A stretch of DNA of 64,000 nt from assembly GCA_039184865.1 (NCBI GenBank), contig JBCDAV010000003.1:62001-126000 (forward strand), written 5' to 3'. The position numbers and the translations under genes were made by a program. How positions within the stretch are numbered: the first letter of the stretch is position 1; every line of letters starts with the position of its first letter. The DNA is from Thermohalobaculum sp039184865 (GTDB lineage Bacteria > Pseudomonadota > Alphaproteobacteria > Rhodobacterales > Rhodobacteraceae). Below are positions 34,683 to 43,942 of the stretch, piece by piece. A model generated the notes under the pieces. That model worked only from the letters and a program-made list of their open reading frames with translations, was not told the DNA's origin and did no database searches.

Positions 34683-35648
34683 ATGAGAAACCTTCTTGCA
34701 ATGACTGCCGCGATCGCGTTGAGCGGCGGTGCGGCGCTGGCCGAGAAATGGGATATGCCCATGGCCTATGCCGACTCCAACTACCACAGTCAGGTTGGCA
34801 AGGAGTTCGCGCAGTGCGTAACCACCGGAACCGGTGGCGAGATTGAGATTACCGTTCACGCAGGCGGATCGCTCTTCAAGGGCAACGAGATCAAGCGCGC
34901 CGTCCAAACCGGACAGGCGCCGATCGGTGAACGCCTGCTCAGCGCGCACCAGAATGAAAACGCCGTGTTCGGCGTCGACTCCGTTCCGTTCCTCGCGACC
35001 ACGTTTGAGGACTCCGCGCGGCTCTGGGAAGCGGCGCGGCCGACCTATGAACGCCTGCTCGACGAACAGAACCTCGTGCTGCTTTACGCAACGCCGTGGC
35101 CGCCGCAGGGCCTCTATTTCAAGAAGCAGGTGAATTCGACGGCCGACATGAAGGGGATCAAATTCCGGTCCTACAACTCGTCGACCGCGCGTCTGGCGGA
35201 ACTGACGGGCATGCTTCCGGTGCAGATCGAAGCGGCTGAGATCAGCCAGGCGTTCGCGACGGGCGTTGCCGAGTCGATGATTTCCTCGGGCGCGACCGGC
35301 TATGACCGGAAGGTGTGGGAGCATCTGACCCACTTCTACGAGGTCGACGCCTGGATGCCGCGCAACCATGTCTTCGTGAACAAGGACACCTGGGCAGGCG
35401 TCTCCGATGCGAACAAGAACGTGATCCGCGGCTGTGCCACGCTCGCCGAGTATGCTGGCCACTGGCGCGCCGTGCAGTACACCGACTTCACGCTGAACGG
35501 CCTGCGCGCCGGCGGAATGTCGGTGGGTCCGGCGAACGACACGCTGGTCGGCGAACTGAACGAGATCGGCCAAACCATGGCTTCGGAATGGTCGGAAGCG
35601 GCCGGCTCTGAAGGTCAGGCCATCATCGACGCTTTCCGCACAAACTGA
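34683..35648 (+). CDS. TRAP transporter periplasmic solute-binding protein (DctP family)
   Basis: The 321-residue product has a cleavable signal (about 1-20, ending ALA) and the DctP fold with the conserved Arg-containing GIKFRSYNSSTARLAELTG region that binds the carboxylate of the ligand. It captures an organic acid in the periplasm for the DctQM pair encoded next. GGAGG lies before the ATG. A hairpin follows 12 bp after the stop and probably keeps binding-protein mRNA more abundant than the membrane genes. Confidence 0.92.
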   Translation: MRNLLAMTAAIALSGGAALAEKWDMPMAYADSNYHSQVGKEFAQCVTTGTGGEIEITVHAGGSLFKGNEIKRAVQTGQAPIGERLLSAHQNENAVFGVDSVPFLATTFEDSARLWEAARPTYERLLDEQNLVLLYATPWPPQGLYFKKQVNSTADMKGIKFRSYNSSTARLAELTGMLPVQIEAAEISQAFATGVAESMISSGATGYDRKVWEHLTHFYEVDAWMPRNHVFVNKDTWAGVSDANKNVIRGCATLAEYAGHWRAVQYTDFTLNGLRAGGMSVGPANDTLVGELNEIGQTMASEWSEAAGSEGQAIIDAFRTN

Positions 35649-36062
35649 TCGATAAAGATCTGCCGCTGACACGCAGGCGGCAGACCGAAATGCGCCGCGC
35701 GCCCCGAACGGGGGTGCCTTGTCGGAGGCCCGGGTGACGATCGCTGACCTGGAAAGCGCTCCCGGAATATACGGTTCGCGATCGCCTCTCGCCGGACCCT
35801 GTCAGCTTTATCCCTCCGATTTCCCCGCCGCTCTCGAACCCAAAGACGCGTTTCGGTGTCTTGATGGAAGTGCCGGCAGTTCAGATCCTGATCCCAAAGC
35901 CTTTCTGCGCACGCCACACTGGATCGCACCAGTCTCAGAAGCTCCGATACCCGCCCACGGAAACCGTAGGGATTTTCCTAATCTTCTGCAGTTAAGAAGA
36001 CGACCTCCGACTGCGCTGCGCCAACCGGCATCAGATCACATTCCTCCAGAACGGACTGCACC
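35649..36062 (+). other. 414-bp region between dctP and dctQ
   Basis: No confident gene. A 115-codon plus-strand frame (35719-36066) runs into dctQ but has no hydrophobic segment, no known family motif and a proline-rich composition, so it is probably noncoding. A hairpin lies at 35660-35683. The length is unusual for a TRAP operon, so a second promoter or a small RNA could be here. Confidence 0.5.
35660..35683 (+). terminator. Hairpin after dctP (attenuator-like)
   Basis: CTGCCGC (35660-35666) and GCGGCAG (35677-35683) form a 7-bp stem with a 10-nt loop, 12 bp after the dctP stop, with no T-tract. Such hairpins commonly lie between the binding-protein gene and permease genes of transport operons and act by stabilising or partly ending the transcript. 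Confidence 0.4.
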
Positions 36063-36665
36063 ATGAAGATTGCGGCTGATCTCCTGCTCGATCCGGTTTC
36101 ATTCCTGATCATCGCGATCTGCGTTTGCGGGCTCGCACTCGGGTTGCGCTACCGTGCGCCACGCGTCCTCGACGCCCTCTATGTTGCGGGCGGCATCGCG
36201 GGCGCGTTATTCCTGATTGCAATCCTCCTGATCATCCTGATGAACATGGGCGCACGCTGGCTCCTGATCCCGTTCCCGGGATCGACGGACTACGCCGGAT
36301 ACTGCATGGCCGCATCGTCGTGCTTCGCGCTTGCTTACGCGCTGAACAAGGGAGCGCACATCCGGGTCAACCTCGTGCTGGGCCGCCTCGGAAGCTGGCG
36401 GCGCTACGGCGAAATCTGGTGCTACGGGGTCGCTGCCCTCATGTCGCTGGTCTTCGCGCGCTATGCCATCAAGGCGAACATCTGGTCCGAAAAGCTGAAC
36501 GACATCAGCCAGGGACAGGACAAGACCGAGCTCTGGGTCCCACAACTCTCGATGACCATCGGTGCCGTCCTGCTGGCGATAGCGCTTGTCGACCATCTGA
36601 TACGCCTGCTTCTGACGGACCATGACGGGGTCGAGAGAGCAGCAATGGGCGAGGGAGAAGCCTGA
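36063..36665 (+). CDS. TRAP transporter small permease (DctQ family)
   Basis: The 200-residue product has four hydrophobic helices and the conserved-looking YCMAASSCFALAYALNKGAHIRVNLV region of DctQ proteins, which anchor the binding protein to the large permease. The last codons overlap the dctM start by one base, so both permease subunits are made in balance. Confidence 0.92.
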   Translation: MKIAADLLLDPVSFLIIAICVCGLALGLRYRAPRVLDALYVAGGIAGALFLIAILLIILMNMGARWLLIPFPGSTDYAGYCMAASSCFALAYALNKGAHIRVNLVLGRLGSWRRYGEIWCYGVAALMSLVFARYAIKANIWSEKLNDISQGQDKTELWVPQLSMTIGAVLLAIALVDHLIRLLLTDHDGVERAAMGEGEA

Positions 36666-38110
36666 TGACCATCTCGACTTCTCCGACCATCCAGATCCCG
36701 CCCGTCAACCGCCGCGTTGTCGGCGCCGTGCTCTCGGTCGCGCTCGGCCTCGGCGCCTGGTTCCTCCTCCATTCGATGGGCGAGGAAGACGTCTGGGCGA
36801 AAACCGGCCTCTTCCTCTTCATCCTGTTTTTCCTGCTCGGCTCGGGCGTCTGGGTCGGCCTCGCGCTGATGGCCGTCGCGTATGTCGGGCTCGACGTGTT
36901 CGTCCCCGGCATCGCCGGCGACCGAATGCTCACGACAATCTGGACCTCGTCGTCATCCTGGACGCTCACGGCGCTTCCGCTCTTCATCTGGATGGGCGAG
37001 GTGCTGTTCCGCACGCGCCTCAGCGAAGACATGTTCCGCGGCCTGAGCCCCTGGATGGCCGGTCTGCCGGGCGGCTTACTGCACACCAATGTCGTCGGAT
37101 GCACCGTCTTCGCCGCCGTGTCCGGGTCCTCGGCCGCAACCCTGACCACCGTCGGCAAGATGTCGATCCCGGAGCTGCGCCGCCGCGGCTATCCCGAGTT
37201 CATGACCATCGGCACGCTGGCAGGCTCAGCCACCCTTGGCCTGATGATCCCGCCCTCGCTCACGCTGATCGTCTACGGCGTGACGATCAACGAGTCGATC
37301 ACCAAGCTGTTCATCGCCGGCATCGTCCCGGGCCTCGTGCTCGCCGCGATGTTCATGGGTTACTGCGCGGCGTGGTACTACGCGTTTCCCTCGCAACGCC
37401 CGGAGCGCGATCCCGGCATGTCGTTCCGCGAGAAGCTTTGGAATTCGCGCTTTCTGATCCCGGTCATCTGCCTGATCCTTGCAGTCATCGGATCAATGTA
37501 CATGGGCCTCGCCACGCCGACCGAGGCTGCGGCCATCGGCGTTGTCGGCGCCCTGATCCTTGCAGCACTGCAGGGCTCGCTCAACTGGCGCACGTTCACC
37601 GAGAGCCTGATGGGCGCGACGCGGACATCGGCTATGATCGCGCTGATCCTCATGGGCGCGGCCGCCCTCGCGCAGAGCATGGGCTTCACCGGTCTGCCGC
37701 GGGCCCTGGCCGAATGGATCGCCTCGATGGATCTCAGCGTCTTCACGCTGATCGCAGCACTGACGATCTTCTTCATCATCATCGGATGCTTCCTCGACGG
37801 GATCTCCTCGGTCGTCCTGACGATGGCCGTCATCGAGCCGATGGTGAACATCCCGGCGTTCCAGGATCTCGGCTTCAGCATGATCTGGTTCGGGATCTTT
37901 GTCGTGGTCGTCGTCGAGATGGCCCAGATCACGCCGCCGATCGGGTTCAACCTGTTCGTCCTTCAGGGCATGATCGGCAAGGAGATCGGATATATCGCGA
38001 AGACGGCGATCCCGATGTTCCTGATCATGGTGCTGATGGTCGCGATCCTGGTGGTCTTCCCCGAGCTCGCAACATGGCTGCCGGACACCGCGCGCACCAC
38101 GCCGGGCTAG
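36665..38110 (+). CDS. TRAP transporter large permease (DctM family)
   Basis: The 481-residue product is a multi-helix DctM permease: GSGVWVGLALMAVAYVGLDVF, the conserved SGSSAATLTTVGKMSIPEL stretch, LMIPPSLTLIVYG and TPPIGFNLFVLQG near the end. It imports the substrate with sodium or proton. It begins with a hydrophilic N-terminal extension and an extra helix relative to many DctM proteins. Confidence 0.93.
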   Translation: MTISTSPTIQIPPVNRRVVGAVLSVALGLGAWFLLHSMGEEDVWAKTGLFLFILFFLLGSGVWVGLALMAVAYVGLDVFVPGIAGDRMLTTIWTSSSSWTLTALPLFIWMGEVLFRTRLSEDMFRGLSPWMAGLPGGLLHTNVVGCTVFAAVSGSSAATLTTVGKMSIPELRRRGYPEFMTIGTLAGSATLGLMIPPSLTLIVYGVTINESITKLFIAGIVPGLVLAAMFMGYCAAWYYAFPSQRPERDPGMSFREKLWNSRFLIPVICLILAVIGSMYMGLATPTEAAAIGVVGALILAALQGSLNWRTFTESLMGATRTSAMIALILMGAAALAQSMGFTGLPRALAEWIASMDLSVFTLIAALTIFFIIIGCFLDGISSVVLTMAVIEPMVNIPAFQDLGFSMIWFGIFVVVVVEMAQITPPIGFNLFVLQGMIGKEIGYIAKTAIPMFLIMVLMVAILVVFPELATWLPDTARTTPG

Positions 38111-38211
38111 ACGCATGGCATTAACCACGGAGTGGATTTCAGTGTCCCGAGCCGGCCTATCGCGCGAAGCCGTTCTTCCAGACTGTGGAACCGGTTTGCG
38201 ACCGATCTCAC

Positions 38212-38240
38212 TTGAAAGCGGGCGGTAAACCTCCGATATT
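38212..38240 (+). promoter_or_regulatory. Possible sigma-70-type promoter of the YccA-like gene
   Basis: TTGAAA (38212-38217), 17 bp, GATATT (38235-38240) lie 62 bp before the ATG at 38302. The -10 box is imperfect. No other candidate closer to the gene stands out. Confidence 0.3.
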
Positions 38241-38301
38241 CGCGCTTGAGCGGCTTGAGAGGGTGGCCGCGCTACGGCAACACCAGTTCAGAGGGTTAGA
38301 C

Positions 38302-39066
38302 ATGGCACAGAGAGAGTACATGCAGAGCGCGACGGTCGCCCGGTCGGCCGAGATTGATCGCGGTCTCCAGACATACATGAGCAAGGTCTATGCGCTGATG
38401 GCAGGCGCGATGGTCATCACCGGCCTCGTCGCCTACATCGTCGGCATGGACTTTAAGGCAGCCGTCAACGGCCAGCCGACCACGGTCCTGCCGGTCGGCG
38501 TGCTCGAGACGATGTTCACATCGCCGGTCCGCTACATCATCATGATCGCCCCGCTGGCGTTCATCTTCGGCTTCGGCGCGATGATCAATCGGATGTCCGC
38601 GTCAACAGCGCAGATGGTCTTCTGGGCCTTCGGCGCAGTCATGGGCCTCTCGATCTCGTGGATCTTCGCTGTCTTCACCGGCGTGTCGATCGCCCAGACG
38701 TTTTTCGTCACGGCAATCGCCTTCGGCGGCCTGTCGATCTGGGGCTACACGACCAAGAAGAACCTGTCCGGCATGGGCACGTTTCTGATGATGGGCGTCA
38801 TCGGCCTGATCGTCGCCTCGGTGGTCAACCTGTTCCTTGAGAGCACGGCACTGCACTTCGCGATCTCGGCGATCGGCGTTCTGATCTTTGCCGGCCTGAC
38901 CGCCTATGACACGCAGAACATCAAGAACACTTACCTGGCGATGCGTTCGACGCCTGGCGGTGAAGAGTACCTGGAGAAAGGCGCGATCATGGGCGCGCTG
39001 AGCCTCTACATCAACTTCATCAACATGTTCATGTTCCTGCTGCAGTTCCTCGGCGACCGCGAGTAA
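38302..39066 (+). CDS. Bax inhibitor-1/YccA family membrane protein
   Basis: The 254-residue product has seven hydrophobic helices and the family's late motif YDTQNIK near residue 215, with acidic residues thought to control a calcium leak or protease interaction. GAGGG precedes the ATG at 38302. In bacteria these proteins modulate the FtsH protease and ion homeostasis of the inner membrane. The gene is followed at once by a strong terminator. Confidence 0.92.
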   Translation: MAQREYMQSATVARSAEIDRGLQTYMSKVYALMAGAMVITGLVAYIVGMDFKAAVNGQPTTVLPVGVLETMFTSPVRYIIMIAPLAFIFGFGAMINRMSASTAQMVFWAFGAVMGLSISWIFAVFTGVSIAQTFFVTAIAFGGLSIWGYTTKKNLSGMGTFLMMGVIGLIVASVVNLFLESTALHFAISAIGVLIFAGLTAYDTQNIKNTYLAMRSTPGGEEYLEKGAIMGALSLYINFINMFMFLLQFLGDRE

Positions 39067-39088
39067 ACCGCAGCACCAGAACGACACG

Positions 39089-39123
39089 GAACGCCCCGCC
39101 ATGCGCGGGGCGTTCTGCTTTTT
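39089..39123 (+). terminator. Rho-independent terminator of the YccA-like gene
   Basis: A perfect 11-bp GC-rich stem (39089-39099 and 39105-39115) with a 5-nt loop is followed by TTTTT at 39119-39123. It lies 22 bp after the stop and before the convergent DksA-like gene. Confidence 0.88.
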
Positions 39124-39135
39124 GCGGCAGGGAAT

Positions 39136-39471
39136 TCAGCCCGCGCAGGAAACGCAATTGGCGGCACAGGGGTCGAGATCGAGGCGCCCGACAGGTATTT
39201 CGTCGCCGCACGCCTGACACCAGCCGAATTCGTCCTCGTCCATCCGTCTCAGTGCCGCCGTGATCGCCTTGCGGCGACCGGCGCGCCGCCGCGCCTGAGC
39301 GGTCGCCATCGCCTGCTGCTGCATCGCATCCATGCGGCTGAGCCGACCGACGGATGTCTGATCCAGCTCGACCGGCGCACGGTCCTCCTCGGTGGCGAGG
39401 TCCGCCGAGTCCAGATCGACAAGCTCCTGATCCAGCCGTTCACGGAATTTGATGAGCAAGAGCCTGTCCAT
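39136..39471 (-). CDS. DksA/TraR-family zinc-finger protein
   Basis: The 111-residue product has a helical hairpin N-terminus with RLSRMDAMQ at the tip and a zinc finger C85/C88 and C106/C109 (CxxC-x17-CxxC), as in DksA/TraR relatives. These proteins enter the RNA polymerase secondary channel and modulate transcription with or without ppGpp. It is shorter than DksA (about 150), nearer TraR-type homologues. It lies divergent from cysE. Confidence 0.88.
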   Translation of the reverse strand: MDRLLLIKFRERLDQELVDLDSADLATEEDRAPVELDQTSVGRLSRMDAMQQQAMATAQARRRAGRRKAITAALRRMDEDEFGWCQACGDEIPVGRLDLDPCAANCVSCAG

Positions 39472-39532
39472 CTGTGGTATTTATTCGCGAACGGCCCTAT
39501 CTCGCAACAACGGGCCGAAACTGGAGGATGCC

Positions 39533-40384
39533 ATGCCTGCCGATCTGAAACCACGCTTCGACGACCCGCGGGTCGATCCGGTCTGGACGACGATCCGCGC
39601 GGAGGCCGAGCAGATGGCGGCAGGCGAGCCGCTGATGGCCTCGATGGTCCACGCCGCCGTCCTGAACCACAAGACGCTGGAAGACGCGCTGAGCTACCGG
39701 ATCGCAGACAAGCTGGCCTCTCCGGAAATGCCGGCACTGCTGATCCGCGAGCTCTGCGACCAGGCGCTGGCCGACCAGCCCGAGATCGGCATCGCGGCGC
39801 GCGCGGACGTCATGGCGATCCGCGACCGCGACCCGTTCTGCCACCGCATGGTCCAGCCGCTGATGTACTTCAAGGGTTTTGTCGGCGTACAGTCCTACCG
39901 GGTCTCGCACTGGCTCTGGACGCACGGCCGCAAGGACCTCGCGATGTTCATTCAGATGCGCTGCTCCGAACTCTTCGGCATCGACATCAATCCCGGCGCC
40001 CGGATCGGACGCGGGCTGATGATCGACCACGCCCATTCCATCGTGATCGGTGAAACGGCGGTCGTCGGCGATGACGTCTCGCTCCTGCATGGAGTGACGC
40101 TCGGCGGCAATGGCAAGGACACCGGCGACCGGCACCCGAAGATCGGCGACGGCGTTTTGATCGGCGCGGGCGCCAAGGTGCTCGGCAACATCCGCGTCGG
40201 CAACTGCTCGCGCATCGCCGCAGGCTCGGTGGTCCTCAAGGAAGTCCCGCCTTGCAAGACCGTCGCCGGCATCCCGGCGCGCATCGTCGGCGAGGCCGGC
40301 TGCGACCGCCCGAGCCACTCGATGGATCACGTGATGGGCGGGTTTGCCGAAGCGGATGTCGAGAACATCGTTCCAGACTGCTGA
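39533..40384 (+). CDS. cysE: Serine O-acetyltransferase
   Basis: The 283-residue product has the N-terminal helical SATase domain and a left-handed beta-helix of hexapeptide repeats (GIDINPGARIGRGLMIDHAHSIVIGET, with the catalytic Asp and His in MIDHAH). It makes O-acetylserine for cysteine synthesis. GGAGG lies before the ATG at 39533. The tail ends in a short acidic-hydrophobic extension that could bind cysteine synthase. Confidence 0.95.
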   Translation: MPADLKPRFDDPRVDPVWTTIRAEAEQMAAGEPLMASMVHAAVLNHKTLEDALSYRIADKLASPEMPALLIRELCDQALADQPEIGIAARADVMAIRDRDPFCHRMVQPLMYFKGFVGVQSYRVSHWLWTHGRKDLAMFIQMRCSELFGIDINPGARIGRGLMIDHAHSIVIGETAVVGDDVSLLHGVTLGGNGKDTGDRHPKIGDGVLIGAGAKVLGNIRVGNCSRIAAGSVVLKEVPPCKTVAGIPARIVGEAGCDRPSHSMDHVMGGFAEADVENIVPDC

Positions 40385-40440
40385 CGGCAACTGCGGTGCG
40401 GATGTTTTCCGCGACCTGGGTGCGACCGGCCCGCGAGTCG

Positions 40441-41151
40441 CTAGAGCAAGGTGCGACCGTCCGCTTGCGGCGTTTCGACCTCGTCTTCTTCTTCGGGTGG
40501 CAAATTCGCCCGCTCGCGCCGACGTCGAACCATTTCTTGGTAGAGTTTCTGCCGACGGTCCGCCTCTTCAGTTTCGCGCTTCCTTAGGCGGCGCAACGTG
40601 CGGATCCGGACGATGGCCGCCAGAACGAACAACGCTATCCCGCCGAGTTCCAGAACGTGGTTCATCCGAAACGGTCCAACCGCCAGATTGATGAAGCGAT
40701 CGAAATGATGTGCGCCCGCGGCCCGCATCGCTATGAAGCTGAGCAGCGCCAAAAGACCGGTGAACAGCAAGACATTTCGCAGAAATGCGCGGCGGAGCAG
40801 CAAGACCAGCAGCAAAAAAATCGCGAGGCCACCACCCGCGATCGCATAAATGAAGGTTTCCTGCAGTGCCCGCCGATCCTCGTACCAGCCGTTCAGCTTG
40901 GCGTGGCAGCGTCCGGCTGCCGTCAGGAAAGACTGCAGATCCAGTTGCTTGTTCACTGCCAAGAACGCCAGAAGGACGGCACAGCCGACCCAAAGCCAGC
41001 GCTCTCCCCCGCTCAGCCGCACGGACGTCGAAGCGATCAACAGTGCGGCAATGACGTATGCACCCACTGTAAACCAGCCAAGTGGCGTTGGATCACCGAT
41101 GGTCGGCGACCAGTCGGCGAAGACGCATTCGGTCAATGCGGGTTCGAACAT
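40441..41151 (-). CDS. Conserved integral membrane protein of unknown function
   Basis: The 236-residue product has six or so hydrophobic segments in residues 20-185 (for example VGAYVIAALLIASTSVRL and LVLLLRRAFLRNVLLFTG), a soluble motif NKQLDLQSFLTAAGRCHAKL after the second segment, and a highly charged cytoplasmic tail rich in Arg/Glu. No family is recognised. It precedes the pterin-dependent methyltransferase gene on the same strand, 64 bp away. Confidence 0.65.
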   Translation of the reverse strand: MFEPALTECVFADWSPTIGDPTPLGWFTVGAYVIAALLIASTSVRLSGGERWLWVGCAVLLAFLAVNKQLDLQSFLTAAGRCHAKLNGWYEDRRALQETFIYAIAGGGLAIFLLLVLLLRRAFLRNVLLFTGLLALLSFIAMRAAGAHHFDRFINLAVGPFRMNHVLELGGIALFVLAAIVRIRTLRRLRKRETEEADRRQKLYQEMVRRRRERANLPPEEEDEVETPQADGRTLL

Positions 41152-41215
41152 GTATCCAGCCGGGCTTAAGACGAGGCGGGTGCGCTATACCACATCCTTT
41201 GCCGGTATGCTCGGG

Positions 41216-42292
41216 TCAGCCTCGACGGCGACGGCGCCCGCCGCGCCCGCCGGCACCCGCCTCGCCGGGCTTCGGTGCCGGCTTGTTGAACTTGATCCAG
41301 CTGCCGCCGGCAGGATCGTGGTTCAGCAGGAAGTCGGCCGCCTTGATGGCCTCGATCTCCTTCGAGGGGGTCGCCGAGCGCGAGGTCAGACCGATCAGCG
41401 GCGCCAAGGCCGCGGGATCGACGCCTTCGGGTATCGTGATCCCCAGCGCCTGCAGTTCCGCGACACGCTCGGCCATCTTCTTGTCCGAAGCGCCAAGCTG
41501 CACCGGGTTCATGATCGCCGAGGTCATGCCATGCGACGCCGCCATCGGCAGAAACGCATTGTTAATGCCGTGCCGGTTCGGCAGGCCGAACGAGATGTTC
41601 GACGCACCGCAGGTCGTGTTCACGCCCAACTCGTCGTGCAGGCGGCGGACAAGCGTGAAGACCTGCTCCCCGGCGGTTGCCATCGCGCCGATCGGCATCA
41701 CCAGCGGATCGACCACGATGTCATTAGCCGGGATGCCGAAATCAGCCGCGCGCTCGACGATCTTCTTGGCGACGGCAAAACGGACCTCCGGATCCTCGGA
41801 GATGCCGGTATCGTCGTTCGAGATCGCCACGACCGGCACGTTGTATTTCTTGACCAGCGGCAGCACGATCTCCAACCGCTCTTCCTCGCCGGTGACAGAG
41901 TTCAGCAGCGGACGCCCCTCGGCCGCCTGCAAACCGTTCTCCAGCGCGCCGGGAACCGAGCTGTCGATGCACAGCGGCACATCTGTCAGCACCTGAATGC
42001 GCTCGACCAGTTCCTTCATCAGCGGCGGCTCGACGAAGTTGTTGTCCGCATAGCGCGGGTCCTGGGCCATCTTGTTGGTGAAGACGGCACCCGAATTCAC
42101 GTCCAGCACGTCGGCGCCACAGGCAACCTGCTCCATTACGTCCTTCTCGACGGTGGTGAAGTTGCCTTCCTCGAGCTCGGCGGCCAGCTTCTTGCGGCCC
42201 GTCGGATTGATCCGCTCGCCGATCACGCAGAACGGTTCATCGAAGCCGATGACAACGGTTTTCGATTTCGACTCGATGACTGTGCGGGTCAT
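41216..42292 (-). CDS. Methyltetrahydrofolate-binding methyltransferase (dihydropteroate-synthase-like)
   Basis: The 358-residue product has the pterin-binding TIM-barrel motifs GERINPTG (25-32), DVLDVNSG and NASFGLPNR-type turns as in the methyl-H4folate domain of MetH and corrinoid methyltransferases. It would transfer the methyl group between 5-methyl-H4folate and a corrinoid protein. No cobalamin-binding or homocysteine-binding domain is attached and none is encoded in the window, so it is a split-system component. The start at 42292 is the first ATG of the conserved region. It is 80 bp behind the MetF-like gene. Confidence 0.85.
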   Translation of the reverse strand: MTRTVIESKSKTVVIGFDEPFCVIGERINPTGRKKLAAELEEGNFTTVEKDVMEQVACGADVLDVNSGAVFTNKMAQDPRYADNNFVEPPLMKELVERIQVLTDVPLCIDSSVPGALENGLQAAEGRPLLNSVTGEEERLEIVLPLVKKYNVPVVAISNDDTGISEDPEVRFAVAKKIVERAADFGIPANDIVVDPLVMPIGAMATAGEQVFTLVRRLHDELGVNTTCGASNISFGLPNRHGINNAFLPMAASHGMTSAIMNPVQLGASDKKMAERVAELQALGITIPEGVDPAALAPLIGLTSRSATPSKEIEAIKAADFLLNHDPAGGSWIKFNKPAPKPGEAGAGGRGGRRRRRG

Positions 42293-42372
42293 GGCCGCTC
42301 CTTCATGTTCGCGCAAGTGGGATGGTCCGGGCCGCTGTCTGGCCCGGTCAGAGGGTCGGAGTCAAGAAAGCG

Positions 42373-43305
42373 TCAGGCCGTTGCCGCCTGGAGGGAGCCC
42401 GCCGGGCGCCCGAACTCGTCGCAGAACTCGGCGGTCTTCTTGATGCCGCCGAGCGGGAAGAAGTGGACCTGCTCAATGCCGAAACCCGGATTCGCCGCCT
42501 TATAGGCCGCAAGTTCACTCAGGATCTCTTCCGGTGTGAACGGCAGGACGAGCTTGGAGACGTCCTTGGCACGGCGCTGCAGAACGCGCAGCGACGGCCC
42601 GACCCCGCACGCCATGGCGAACTTGATCATCGTCTGGAGCTTCGCCGGACCGGCGATCCCGATATGGACCGGAAGCCGGATGCCCTCGGCCTGCATCCGG
42701 TTGACCCACTCGATCACCGGCTCGGCCTCGAAGCAGAACTGCGTCGCAATCGCCATCTCGGCATCGGTCCGGTCAGAGAAAGCCTGCTTCCAGCGCAGCG
42801 CCTCCGAGACTTTCTGGTCGGTCCCGTCCGGGTCGATGTCCTTGTTGCCCTCGGGGTGCCCGGCGACATGCAGGCGCTTGAAGCCGGCGGCGTCGAACAG
42901 ACCCGTTTCGAGCAGTTCCATCGAGTTGTCGAAATCGCCGGTCGGCGCGTCGTAACCGCCTGCCAGCAGAAGTGCCTGGTCGATCCCGGCCTCGCCCTGA
43001 TAGCGCGCGATCCACTCGGCAAGCTGATCGCGCGACGCGATCCCGCGCGCCGGGAAGTGCGGCATGACCGGGAAGCCCTCGCCTGCGATGCGCCTGGCAG
43101 TCGCGACCATATCCTCGATGGGCGTGCCCTCGATGTGCGCGATGTAGACCCGGGTGCCTTCGGGAAGGATCTCGGCAAAGCTTTCGATCTTCTCGGCGGT
43201 GCGCGGCATCACCTCGATCGAGAAGCCCTGCAGGAAGTCGGCAAGCTCTCCGTTTCCCGTCGCCGGGGCGGTCTTGCGAGAGAACAGGTTGATGATGCTC
43301 GCCAT
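42373..43305 (-). CDS. Methylenetetrahydrofolate-reductase-family protein (second, divergent MetF)
   Basis: The 310-residue product shows the MTHFR TIM-barrel pattern (FSIEVMPRTAEKIESFAEIL, TRVYIAHIEGTP, LLLAGGYDAPTGDFDNSMEL, FPLGGIKKTAEF) but is far from the metF at 43943-44839. The glutamate and aspartate of the flavin site are not in the usual context, so flavin-dependent reductase activity is uncertain. It is expressed with the methyltransferase and the small DUF-type gene upstream and could handle methylene- or methyl-folate in that pathway. Confidence 0.75.
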   Translation of the reverse strand: MASIINLFSRKTAPATGNGELADFLQGFSIEVMPRTAEKIESFAEILPEGTRVYIAHIEGTPIEDMVATARRIAGEGFPVMPHFPARGIASRDQLAEWIARYQGEAGIDQALLLAGGYDAPTGDFDNSMELLETGLFDAAGFKRLHVAGHPEGNKDIDPDGTDQKVSEALRWKQAFSDRTDAEMAIATQFCFEAEPVIEWVNRMQAEGIRLPVHIGIAGPAKLQTMIKFAMACGVGPSLRVLQRRAKDVSKLVLPFTPEEILSELAAYKAANPGFGIEQVHFFPLGGIKKTAEFCDEFGRPAGSLQAATA

Positions 43306-43317
43306 GGTCTTCAGTCC

Positions 43318-43626
43318 TCAGCCCGCGGTTCCAGCCCAGCCTTCGTTTGCAATCAACGCCTTGATTCGATCGGTGTCGTATTCCGCTTCCAGCCGCGCCG
43401 CCGTAGCGTTTGCGACTTCCTGTGCGTCACCTTCGACCACGCCGCCGTCGGCCTCGCGCCACTCTGCGATATAGGCATCGTCGTCCCGGGCGCCGACCTT
43501 CATGGCGCAACGATCAATCGCCTGTTCGAAGCGTTCCGGAAGGCTGGCCTTGATCGCACGGCGACCCTTGCCGATTTTGACCATCGACGGAATGTCACGC
43601 CAAAAGACGATCGTCATATTCGCCAT
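43318..43626 (-). CDS. Small 'virulence factor'-type domain protein (PF13769-like)
   Basis: The 102-residue product (start MANMTIVFWRDIPSMVKIGK) resembles the small conserved proteins often annotated as virulence factor next to methyl-transfer genes in Rhodobacterales; its function is unknown. It is the first gene of the minus-strand run leading to the MetF-like and methyltransferase genes (12 bp before the next). It diverges from metF across 316 bp. Confidence 0.65.
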   Translation of the reverse strand: MANMTIVFWRDIPSMVKIGKGRRAIKASLPERFEQAIDRCAMKVGARDDDAYIAEWREADGGVVEGDAQEVANATAARLEAEYDTDRIKALIANEGWAGTAG

Positions 43627-43942
43627 AAGCCGAGGACCCTTCCCGCTCTCGCATTCGACCTTAGTCACACCATCTGTTGATTCATCGCGCGATTTCGACC
43701 CGCGCGCATATGCTTGCGACATCTCGGTCAATATTTGACTTAAATGGGGATGCGGTGCTTACAAGTAGCACGCGAACACGGGAATTTGTGTTGCATTGCA
43801 GCACTTTCCCGCCTGCGACAGTGTTAGTCGGTATCGCGCCTTGAACTGTCGCATTCCGGCCGGTATAATATACGGCACAAGCAGCCACTGGCTGGGCATC
43901 GTATATGCCAGGGGCCGTACCTTCAGACCAAAGGAGTGTCAG
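43627..43942. other. 316-bp divergent region upstream of metF
   Basis: No gene is supported. It holds the metF promoter (43841-43869), a 5' leader with a short hairpin at 43892-43911, and presumably the promoter for the minus-strand one-carbon genes. No SAM-II, SAH or cobalamin riboswitch signature was recognised. Confidence 0.55.
43841..43869 (+). promoter_or_regulatory. Sigma-70-type promoter of metF
   Basis: TTGAAC (43841-43846), 17 bp, perfect TATAAT (43864-43869), 73 bp before the metF ATG. The predicted leader carries a hairpin with arms at 43892-43899 and 43905-43911, which could contribute to control. Confidence 0.65.

Noticed and set aside
35719..36066. 115-codon frame between dctP and dctQ
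   Set aside because: Proline-rich with no motif, no ribosome site and no membrane segment; likely intergenic read-through.
43627..43942. SAM or cobalamin riboswitch upstream of metF
   Set aside because: None of the known conserved cores was recognisable; only a short hairpin is present. A covariance-model search would be decisive.
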